The notes under the pieces were generated by a model. That model saw only the letters and a list, made by a program, of their open reading frames with translations, made no database searches and was not told the origin of the DNA. A DNA stretch of 6,992 nt from Chloroflexota bacterium (GTDB lineage: Bacteria; Chloroflexota; Limnocylindria; Limnocylindrales; CSP1-4), in the NCBI GenBank assembly GCA_025355255.1, contig JANYAA010000336.1, positions 1-6,992 of the forward strand. The letters are read 5' to 3'. Position 1 is the stretch's first letter. Each line of letters opens with the position of its first letter. Position numbers and translations under genes: made by a program. Of this stretch, positions 1-6,375 are shown piece by piece.

Positions 1-3000
1 ATCGCGCCGCTCAAGTGCGATGGGCGCGATGGCGAGCGGGTCATCAAGACCGAGCGGCGCCAGGATTGCACTGAGGTTCCGAGCGGCGGTATCGGCGGCC
101 TCGAGGTCGCCCTTCGCGAACGCCAGCTCCATGTCCATCGCGTACCGCGTTGATTGAAGCTGCGGGTCGTCGAGGGTGCCGATCGCATCGGTGATCCTGT
201 CGGCTGCGTCCTGGGCGCGACGCCACTCGCCGCGGTACGCCAAGACCGAGGCAAAGAACGCGACCGGACCCATGGCCCAGGGATCAGTCTGGTCCTCAAA
301 TCCAAACTCCTGCACCGTGCGGGTGATCCAGTCCCATTCGCCCAGCACCAAGGCCAAGTTGAAGGCGTTCCCGGCCAGGGTTGTCGCCCACTGCTCCATC
401 CCAAGGGCATGTGCCCGAGCCACCCCGATCCGGGCTATCTCGAACGCCTCACGGGTGTCCTCCCAGCCGCCGAATGACGAGTAGTTCATACGCGAGCGGA
501 ACTCGGCGCGAGCCCAGCCGTCGCGCTCCGCGAACGCGACGGCGCCGCGAAGCAGCGCGGCTGCCTCAACACCCCGATGCATGGCGCCAAGCGCCCAGCC
601 CTTGCTGGCAAGCAATTCGGCGATCGTCTCGCGCAGCCCGAGCCGCTCCGCGATGACGAGTGCCTCGTCGATCACCAGTGCGGCCTTCGCCGGCTCCCCG
701 GCCATCAACAGCGCGCGGCCGAGTTCGGCGACAAGCCGCACGCCGTCAGGGTGCTCTGTGGCGAAGTCGCCGAGCTCCGCTCGGGCGGCCTCCGCCCGCA
801 CAACCGCTTCATGGGGCGCGCCGCGCGACACATCAGCGCCAACCATCGCGAAGGCTGCCCGGGCAAGCAGGCCAAGATCGCCGCGCTCGCGGCCGCTCGC
901 GGCCAGCGCCTCACCCTCGGCGAGGACGTCATCGACCGCGTTGACGATGTAGAGCGCGTCGAGCCGAGCCTCCTGCAGCCGCAGTCGCTCCTCAGGATCA
1001 CGCACCAGCTGCACCGCGTCGCCGAGGTAGCCGGCCGCACCCCCGTACGCGCCAATCGAACGCGAGCGGGCCGCCGCCGCCTCCAGCGCCACAAGGGCGC
1101 AATCCCGGAGGATGTCAGCCGCCTGGTCCTCACCCGCGGCGCGAACGGCCTCCACGTAGTGCGCCGCCACCACGCCCGCCAGCTCGTCGAGGCTCTGGGC
1201 AGCCAGCGCCTCCGCGGCCGCGATATGGCGGACCTGGCGCTCCCGCCGCGACAGCCGGCCGTACGCCACCTCGCGCAGCACGCCCTGGAGGAACCGGTAC
1301 TGACCCCGTTCCGGCGAGCGCGGGTCATCATCAAAGGCGAACAGCTCGCGGTCCACCAGCGCATCGAGCCTCGCTCGAACCGCGTCTGTCGATGTGCCGG
1401 AAAGCGCCGTCACGCCGTCCACGGTGAAGCTGATGCCGAGCACCGCGCAGTGGCCAACCAGGTCGCGCGTGTCCGCGTCAAGGGCGTCTAGGCGCGAGCC
1501 GAGCAGGGCCATGAGCGAATCGGGCACCGCCAGACTGGCAAGGTCCCCGGCGAGGCGGAACCTGCCATCGGTCTCGGTGAGCCGGCCTTGGTCCAGCAGC
1601 ATGCGGACCGTCTCGACGGCGTAGAGCGGAATGCCCTCGGCTCGGGCGCGGATAGCCGTGATCGCCTCGGGCGGGATCCCCGGCGCCAGCCCCAGCAGCA
1701 GCATCTCCATCGCCGCATCGTCGAGCGGGGCAAGATCCAGCCGCAGGTGGTTGCGCACCGCGGCGCCCCACGTGGGGCGTGATTCCATCAGCTCCGGCCG
1801 CGCAAGCGCCAGCACCAGGATCGGCTTGCTGCGCGCGGACGCCAGCAGGCTCTCGATGAAGTCCAACAGACCCGCATCGGCCCAGTGGAGGTCCTCAAAC
1901 ACAAGGATGGTTGGTCCGCGGTCCGCGATGCGCTCAAACAGCGTGCGCCACGCTGCCGTGAGTTCCTCGGCCCGGCCTCCTGCGGCTCCCTCCAGGCCTA
2001 GGAGCGTCGCCAGCCGCGGCTCGACGCGCGCCCGCTCGTCCGCATCCGGTAGGTACTGCGCGGTCATGGCGGCGAGCTTCTCGCGCGCCGTGGCGGCGTC
2101 ATCCGTCTCGGCGATACGCGCCCGCTGGCGGACCATCTCGCCCAGCGCCCAGAACGCCAGCCCGTCACCGTACGCGGGCGAGCGCCCCTGGTGCCAGTAG
2201 ATGTCCTCCGCGAGCCCGTCGATGTACTTCTGCAGCTCCCACGCGAGGCGGCTCTTGCCGATGCCTGCGATGCCGGTGACCGACACGAGGCGGGCCCGAC
2301 GCTCGCGCGCGGTCTGGAGGAAGACCTCCTTGAGGAGGCGCATCTCGTCGTCGCGCCCCACAAACGGCGGCTCCAGCCGCGTGGAGCGGCCGGTGCCCAT
2401 GCGCATGGCCGATACGCGAATAGCGCGCCATGCTGCAACCGGGGCGGTCTTGCCCTTGAGGACCTGATCGCCTGCGGGCTCGAAGTCGATGGAGGCCTCG
2501 GTGGCGCGCTTCGTCGCCTCACCCGCCAGCACGGCGCCCGCGGGGGCCGCACCTTGGAGGCGCGATGCCGTGTTGACAAGGTCGCCCGCCACCATGGACT
2601 GGCCCTCGGCGCCGAGGTTGACAGCCGCCTCGCCCGTCAGGACGCCGGCACGCACGCGGAGTGGCTCCCCCGCCGGTGTGCGCAGCGCTTGCGCCGCGTC
2701 CACGAGGTCCAGCGCGGCGCGGACGGCCCGCTCGGCATCGTCCTCGTGTGTCGTCGGGGTGCCCCAGACGGCCATCACGGCGTCGCCGATGAACTTCTCA
2801 ATCGTGCCGCCGTACCGGGCCACCACCTCGCGGCAGAGGTCGTAGTAGCGGCCCAGCAGCTCGCGCACGGCCTCAACGTCGGCCCCTTCAGCCATCGTGG
2901 TTGAACCCACCAGGTCCGCGAAAAGGACCGTGACCAGACGCCGCTCAACCGATGGCGCGTTCGCCGGGGCTGCCGGAGCCGCTACCCGGGGAGCCGGTGC

Positions 3001-3177
3001 AGCCGCTCCCCCCGCGATTGGTGCACCGCAGGTGCCGCAAAACCGGTCGCCGGGCTCGTTGGCGGCGCCACACGACGGGCAGGGCGCTGCGATCTCAACC
3101 CCGCAGGCGCGGCAGAAGCGCCGGTCAGCGCGGTTCTCGACGCCGCAGGACGGGCAGGAGAGGGTGTCGGCAGCCAC
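1..3177 (-). CDS. Soluble-adenylyl-cyclase-like signalling protein: double zinc ribbon, class III cyclase, AAA ATPase, TPR (3' end cut by window)
   Basis: Reading from the GTG at 3177, 1059 codons are open to the left edge, so the C-terminus is missing. Two zinc ribbons come first (Cys 8/11/22/25 and 33/36/47/50), then an Ala/Pro linker (about 54-79). A class III nucleotide cyclase domain follows (about 80-258): FADLVGST gives metal Asp88, EKFIGDAVMAVWG gives Lys128 and metal Asp132, and GDLVNTASRL gives Asn202 and Arg206. A STAND/AAA-type ATPase follows, with PFVGRDDE near 271, Walker A GIAGIGKS (302-309) and Walker B ILVFEDLHWAD (424-434). From about 640 onward it is Ala/Leu-rich TPR-like helices. 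The order matches soluble adenylyl cyclase, but with one cyclase domain, so a homodimer is expected. No signal peptide or membrane segment is visible, so it is probably cytosolic, making cAMP (or cGMP) under control of the ATPase/TPR part. Start: GTG 3177 puts the first ribbon at residue 8, as is usual for the family, but lacks a Shine-Dalgarno; GTG 3249 has one. The domain call is secure; the substrate is not. Confidence 0.93.
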   Translation of the reverse strand, partial: MAADTLSCPSCGVENRADRRFCRACGVEIAAPCPSCGAANEPGDRFCGTCGAPIAGGAAAPAPRVAAPAAPANAPSVERRLVTVLFADLVGSTTMAEGADVEAVRELLGRYYDLCREVVARYGGTIEKFIGDAVMAVWGTPTTHEDDAERAVRAALDLVDAAQALRTPAGEPLRVRAGVLTGEAAVNLGAEGQSMVAGDLVNTASRLQGAAPAGAVLAGEATKRATEASIDFEPAGDQVLKGKTAPVAAWRAIRVSAMRMGTGRSTRLEPPFVGRDDEMRLLKEVFLQTARERRARLVSVTGIAGIGKSRLAWELQKYIDGLAEDIYWHQGRSPAYGDGLAFWALGEMVRQRARIAETDDAATAREKLAAMTAQYLPDADERARVEPRLATLLGLEGAAGGRAEELTAAWRTLFERIADRGPTILVFEDLHWADAGLLDFIESLLASARSKPILVLALARPELMESRPTWGAAVRNHLRLDLAPLDDAAMEMLLLGLAPGIPPEAITAIRARAEGIPLYAVETVRMLLDQGRLTETDGRFRLAGDLASLAVPDSLMALLGSRLDALDADTRDLVGHCAVLGISFTVDGVTALSGTSTDAVRARLDALVDRELFAFDDDPRSPERGQYRFLQGVLREVAYGRLSRRERQVRHIAAAEALAAQSLDELAGVVAAHYVEAVRAAGEDQAADILRDCALVALEAAAARSRSIGAYGGAAGYLGDAVQLVRDPEERLRLQEARLDALYIVNAVDDVLAEGEALAASGRERGDLGLLARAAFAMVGADVSRGAPHEAVVRAEAARAELGDFATEHPDGVRLVAELGRALLMAGEPAKAALVIDEALVIAERLGLRETIAELLASKGWALGAMHRGVEAAALLRGAVAFAERDGWARAEFRSRMNYSSFGGWEDTREAFEIARIGVARAHALGMEQWATTLAGNAFNLALVLGEWDWITRTVQEFGFEDQTDPWAMGPVAFFASVLAYRGEWRRAQDAADRITDAIGTLDDPQLQSTRYAMDMELAFAKGDLEAADTAARNLSAILAPLGLDDPLAIAPIALERRD

Positions 3178-3255
3178 AGTCGCGACAGCGTAACGGCAAA
3201 CGCCGCGGGCGGCTACAGGGTGGGCCGCGCGCGCCGCGCTCGGCACCACGGTGGT

Positions 3256-3260
3256 CTCCC
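3256..3260 (-). promoter_or_regulatory. Possible ribosome binding site for an upstream cyclase start (GTG 3249)
   Basis: GGGAG lies 6 nt before GTG 3249, in frame with the cyclase and 24 codons upstream of the chosen start. Its GGG is paired in the 6-bp stem of stem-loop copy 1. If used, the protein gains an Ala/Arg-rich extension before the zinc ribbons. The extension has a lower GC3 (18 of 24 codons) than the first codons of the conserved part (35 of 40), which argues against it. Confidence 0.35.
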
Positions 3261-3278
3261 GATGGAGGCTTTATCGGG
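3258..3278. repeat. Stem-loop element, copy 1
   Basis: CCCGAT (3258-3263) and ATCGGG (3273-3278) form a perfect 6-bp stem with a 9-nt loop. The 19-bp core at 3260-3278 matches the copy at 3351-3369 in 17 of 19 positions, 91 bp away. On the cyclase transcript the loop carries CCTCC and the 3' arm carries the GGG of the GGGAG site that precedes GTG 3249. Confidence 0.55.
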
Positions 3279-3303
3279 TCGCGCATGTGAGGCACGAGAT
3301 CGT

Positions 3304-3333
3304 GCGATTCGGCGCCGATTTTCGCGATTCGGC
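3304..3333. repeat. 10-bp direct repeat with two-turn spacing, operator-like
   Basis: The sequence GCGATTCGGC occurs at 3304-3313 and again, identically, at 3324-3333, exactly 20 bp apart, about two helical turns. The first copy overlaps the perfect palindrome TCGGCGCCGA at 3309-3318. Same-face repeats upstream of a gene are typical of regulator binding sites; the binding protein is unknown and this is inference. Confidence 0.35.
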
Positions 3334-3350
3334 CACCGTGATGCCTCGGG

Positions 3351-3369
3351 CGATGGAGTCTTCATCGGG
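3351..3369. repeat. Stem-loop element, copy 2
   Basis: CGATG (3351-3355) and CATCG (3363-3367) form a 5-bp stem with a 7-nt loop. Differences from copy 1 are T for G and C for T (plus strand). Weaker similarity continues on the left side of both copies: CACC-containing stretches lie about 12-15 bp away (3246 and 3334). It sits just after the channel gene. Confidence 0.55.
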
Positions 3370-3405
3370 GGGGGCGCCACATGCCGCGCGCGGGCCGACT
3401 GGCCG

Positions 3406-5298
3406 CTACTCCTCTGCGAGGACGATGACGCGGTCTTCGAATGCGAACGTCAGCCGCGTATCGCGCCCCGGGTTGAGCACAACGCCGTACGCCGCCGCCT
3501 TGTCATCGGCCTGGGCGCCCACGCGGTAGCCCATCGCCACCTCGCCGCGCCGCTGCGCCGCCTCCTGGACTGTCGCAAAGGCGACCTCGCGGCCAAGGGC
3601 CACGTATTCGGCCGCCTCCCGCAGGTACACCTCGGAGCCGCCCGAGTCGAACAGGTCGCGGAAGACCTCCGCAAGCTCGGGCGTCTCGGCCACCTGGGCC
3701 AGCAGCAGCGAGAGGACGCGGGCGCTCACGATGAAGTCGTCCGCGCGGGCCACCTCGGCCAGCTCGCGGTCGCGCACGTCGAGCATCTCCGACACGATGG
3801 AGAAGTCGCGCCCGCCGCGGGTAGCGATGTCGCGCAGGTGCAGCAGCGTGACGAGCGTGCGGGCGTCGGCCGACTCCGCCGGGCGGTCGTCGGACTCGCA
3901 CAGCACCACCACGTGGTCAAACGAGGCCACATCAAGCTCGTCGAGCAGGTTGCGATGGGTGGTGTCGGCCGCACGGGCGGTGGCCGTGAGGTGGCGCAGA
4001 CCACGCAGGCCCTCGATCTCCGCCACGACACGCTGCACAGCGGACACCGCCACAAGCTCCGAGCCCGGCGCCACATAGGCGTCAAGCTGGCTCACGATGG
4101 TGGCGCCGCGGCCGTTCCAGCCCAGGACCAGGATCCGCTCTGGAACCTCCTCGTGGGGCCCGGCCGTGGCGATCGCCGCCTCGTCCACCGCAGCCGGCGC
4201 CGCGGCCACACGCGTGGACCCGTGATCCTCCGCCAGCACGACCAGCCTGTCCGCGGCGTCGATGACGCGGTCGCGCGGCGGGTTGAGGTGCGCGTGGTCG
4301 TCACGAACGATGCCGATGGGCACGCCGCCCGTCACCAGCTGCAAGGCATCGCCAAACGTGCGTCCCACAAGCTCCGGCAGAGCCGCCACGTGGAACTCCT
4401 GGCCGGCAAAGTCCAGCAGCTCCTGGTACACCACCGACAGGCCGGACTGGCGGCATGTCTGGGCGATGATCCGGGCGAGCAGGTCGTCGCCCAGGATCAG
4501 GTGGACATCGTCGTGGCCGATGAGCTTGGCCACGCCCGCGTTGGCGGGCTGGCGGACCTCGGCGACGATGCGGTACGGCTCGGGGCGGCGGCCCGGACGG
4601 CCTGTCAGGGCAAGGATGGTCTTGAGCACGCCAACATCGGGGTCATCGCCCTCCGGCGCCAGCACCACGATGGCGCGCGACGCATCCGGGTTGGCGATCG
4701 CCAGATCGCCCAGATCCGTGGGCCGGCCTGAGCGGCAGACGATCCGCGCCCGCTTGGGGATGGCGACGCGATCGCGGATCTCGCGCTCCATATCGGTGCG
4801 GTCCCGATCCGCCATGACCACGATCACCGTGCGCCGCCGGCTGGCCCCCGCCTCGAGGAGCTCGCTGATGACGGCGAAGACCTGCTGGCTCCAGCCGAGG
4901 ATGAGCACGTGATCCAGCTCCAGCACGCGGGAGCGGCCCTGGCGGAGCGCGTCCAGCTTCGCCGACAGACCGTTTGAGAGGATGCCGATGAGCGTGCTGA
5001 TCACGAAGATGCCGCCGACGGTCACGCCCAGCATGCCGAAGAGGTAGCCCGGGGTGCCGGTGTCGCCGCCCATTGTCCCCGCGTCAAGGGTGCGCATCAT
5101 CGCCATCCACAGGAGCTGGATTGGGTCGTTGCCGTCGTCGCCGTGGACCAGCAGGATCACGCCCACCATGCCCACGATCACGAGCATCGAGAGGAGGGCC
5201 AGACCGGCGATAAGCGCGGCCGTGCCACGCTCCATAAAGCGGTCGAAGACGTAGCTGAGCCGCTCGCGCACCCCGGCGCGGCGCGTCGTCGTGGTCAT
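3406..5298 (-). CDS. CASTOR/POLLUX-family ion channel with two RCK domains
   Basis: A 630-residue membrane protein of the family that includes plant CASTOR and POLLUX/DMI1. After a short basic N-terminus there is TM1 (about 27-52), a pore loop with LDAGTMGGDTG (71-81) and TM2 (about 85-110). The linker LSAKLDALRQGRS leads into RCK1 with HVLILGWS (130-137), VVMADRD (160-166), CRSG (188-191) and TCRQSGLSVVYQELLDF (281-297), all close to plant POLLUX. RCK2 begins with RILVLGWNGRG (388-398) and APGSEL (410-415). Like its relatives it has GW in place of the usual GxGxxG nucleotide loop. It has only the two pore helices, fewer than plant members. It probably tetramerises in the plasma membrane and passes a cation gated by a cytosolic ligand; the ion cannot be read from the sequence. 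Start ATG 5298 has GGAGG 7 nt upstream and lies 3 bp after the mtnA stop. Confidence 0.93.
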   Translation of the reverse strand: MTTTTRRAGVRERLSYVFDRFMERGTAALIAGLALLSMLVIVGMVGVILLVHGDDGNDPIQLLWMAMMRTLDAGTMGGDTGTPGYLFGMLGVTVGGIFVISTLIGILSNGLSAKLDALRQGRSRVLELDHVLILGWSQQVFAVISELLEAGASRRRTVIVVMADRDRTDMEREIRDRVAIPKRARIVCRSGRPTDLGDLAIANPDASRAIVVLAPEGDDPDVGVLKTILALTGRPGRRPEPYRIVAEVRQPANAGVAKLIGHDDVHLILGDDLLARIIAQTCRQSGLSVVYQELLDFAGQEFHVAALPELVGRTFGDALQLVTGGVPIGIVRDDHAHLNPPRDRVIDAADRLVVLAEDHGSTRVAAAPAAVDEAAIATAGPHEEVPERILVLGWNGRGATIVSQLDAYVAPGSELVAVSAVQRVVAEIEGLRGLRHLTATARAADTTHRNLLDELDVASFDHVVVLCESDDRPAESADARTLVTLLHLRDIATRGGRDFSIVSEMLDVRDRELAEVARADDFIVSARVLSLLLAQVAETPELAEVFRDLFDSGGSEVYLREAAEYVALGREVAFATVQEAAQRRGEVAMGYRVGAQADDKAAAYGVVLNPGRDTRLTFAFEDRVIVLAEE

Positions 5299-5301
5299 CG
5301 G

Positions 5302-6375
5302 CTAGCCTCCGGTCCCTCTCGGCGTCGGCAGGGCTCCACCAGGCGCGGAGCACGCAGGTGTGTGGCCCAACGAGGGCTCGATCACACGACGCTCCGTGAC
5401 GATCGCCGAGATCAGGCGCGCGGGCGTCACGTCAAACGCGGGGTTGTGGGCGCGGGCTCCAGCTGGCGCCACGCGAATGCCGCCCCACTCGAGCACTTCC
5501 GCATCACCGCGCATCTCAATGCGGATGTCATCGCCCGTGGCCGTTGCCACGTCCACTGTGGACTCGGGCGCCGCCACGATGAGCGGGATGCCAGCGTCCT
5601 TGCAGGCGAGCGCGACGCCAAGGCTGCCGATCTTGTTGGCCGTGTCGCCGTTGGCGGTAATCCGATCCGCACCGATGATCGCAACGTCCACAAGGCGGCG
5701 CAGGATTGTGCTTGCCGCGGCGCCGTCCGGTTGGACGAAGTACGGGATGCCGTACTGCTCCAGCTCCCAGGCCGTGAGCCGGGCGCCCTGAAGGAGCGGC
5801 CGAGTCTCGTCCGCGAAGACCACCTCCAGCGCGCCGCGCGCGTGGAGCTCGCGGATGATCCCAAGGGCGGTCCCCCACGCGTTGGTCGCGAGGGCGCCGG
5901 TGTTGCAGTGGGTCAGGACGCGCACGCGACCGGTCAGGCGGGCGCTGATCCAGTCGGCCCCACGGCGGCCAATCGCCCGGTTTGCTGCCTCATCGTCTGC
6001 GCCTAGCTGCAGCGCTGCGGCAAGGACCGTCGCCCGCCCTTCGGGAATAAGCAGGCGGACCCGGTCAACGGCCCAGGCGAGGTTCACCGCTGTGGGACGC
6101 GCTGCGCGGATGCTGTCGATCGCCGCATCCCGCCGCGCGGACGACCAGCCCTCGCGCGCGCCCTCATCCATGGCGACGACAACCCCAAGCGCGCCAACCG
6201 CACCCAGCTGCGGCGCTCCCCGGACGGCGAGGCGGACGATGGCGTCAACGACCTGGTCCACGTTCGCGAGATCCACGTACAGGAGCCGGCCCGGGAGCGC
6301 CGTCTGGTCGATCACCCGGATGGCGGCGCCGGTCCATTCCATCGGCCGAAAGGCCTCGGTCCGCTCAGCCGCCAT
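5302..6375 (-). CDS. mtnA: S-methyl-5-thioribose-1-phosphate isomerase
   Basis: A 357-residue member of the MtnA/eIF2B-alpha-like isomerase family, at the usual length. MtnA converts 5-methylthioribose-1-phosphate to the ribulose-1-phosphate in the cytosol during methylthioadenosine salvage. Visible signatures: IDQTALP near 22-28, VRGAPQLG (51-58, where RGAPAIG is more common), ARPTAVNLAWAVDR (91-104), THCNTGALA with the catalytic Cys157, IIGADRITANGD with the catalytic Asp237, NKIG (247-250) and NPAFDVTPARLI near 311-322. The last 20 or so residues are Gly/Pro-rich and outside the core. ATG 6375 is chosen because GGAGGG lies 7 nt upstream and it places the DQT motif normally; the frame is open upstream to 6564, but that stretch is aldolase gene read in another frame. 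The start overlaps the aldolase end by 11 bp. A 5-deoxyribose-1-phosphate isomerase (DrdI-type) is the main alternative function. Confidence 0.93.
   Translation of the reverse strand: MAAERTEAFRPMEWTGAAIRVIDQTALPGRLLYVDLANVDQVVDAIVRLAVRGAPQLGAVGALGVVVAMDEGAREGWSSARRDAAIDSIRAARPTAVNLAWAVDRVRLLIPEGRATVLAAALQLGADDEAANRAIGRRGADWISARLTGRVRVLTHCNTGALATNAWGTALGIIRELHARGALEVVFADETRPLLQGARLTAWELEQYGIPYFVQPDGAAASTILRRLVDVAIIGADRITANGDTANKIGSLGVALACKDAGIPLIVAAPESTVDVATATGDDIRIEMRGDAEVLEWGGIRVAPAGARAHNPAFDVTPARLISAIVTERRVIEPSLGHTPACSAPGGALPTPRGTGG
5306..5310 (-). promoter_or_regulatory. Ribosome binding site of the channel gene, inside mtnA
   Basis: GGAGG is formed by the last sense codons of mtnA (Gly-Gly before TAG at 5304-5302) and ends 7 nt before ATG 5298. 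Ribosomes finishing mtnA would sit on this site, so the two genes are probably translated together. Confidence 0.85.

Larger units (their letters stand above)
3178..3405. other. Intergenic spacer with repeats, probable control region of the cyclase gene
   Basis: This is the only sizeable non-coding stretch in the window, between the channel stop (TAG at 3408-3406) and the cyclase start. It holds two copies of a 19-bp stem-loop element, a 10-bp direct repeat spaced 20 bp, a 10-bp palindrome at 3309-3318, a small hairpin at 3292-3305 (GCACG/CGTGC, 4-nt loop), an ACCAC/GTGGT inverted repeat at 3245-3255 and a run of eight G at 3367-3374. I see no stem followed by a T-tract on the minus strand, so no classical intrinsic terminator for the channel operon. 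No convincing -35/-10 pair is visible. The cyclase reading frame stays open up to a stop at 3274-3272, so the region 3178-3249 could be translated if the upstream GTG is used. Confidence 0.6.

Noticed and set aside
577..1491. 304-codon plus-strand open frame
   Set aside because: Same antisense register to the TPR part of the cyclase protein; the minus-strand reading has clear domain structure and this one does not.
3269..3277. GATAAA as a -10 box for the cyclase gene
   Set aside because: Only 4 of 6 matches to TATAAT, no matching -35 box at 17 bp, and it lies within the stem-loop repeat.
3367..3374. Run of eight G as a phase-variable tract
   Set aside because: A single tract between genes with no promoter spacing or coding frame for it to switch; the length could also be a sequencing artefact.
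3351..3405. Hairpin after the channel gene as an intrinsic terminator
   Set aside because: The stem is 5 bp and no T-tract follows on the minus strand; a Rho-dependent end or read-through is as likely.
3220..4731. 503-codon open frame on the plus strand
   Set aside because: It is codon-for-codon antisense to the channel gene, in the register where a high-GC gene rarely makes stops. The translation is His/Arg/Gly-rich with no family motif.
5143..6006. 287-codon plus-strand open frame
   Set aside because: Antisense to mtnA, which is strongly identified on the minus strand.
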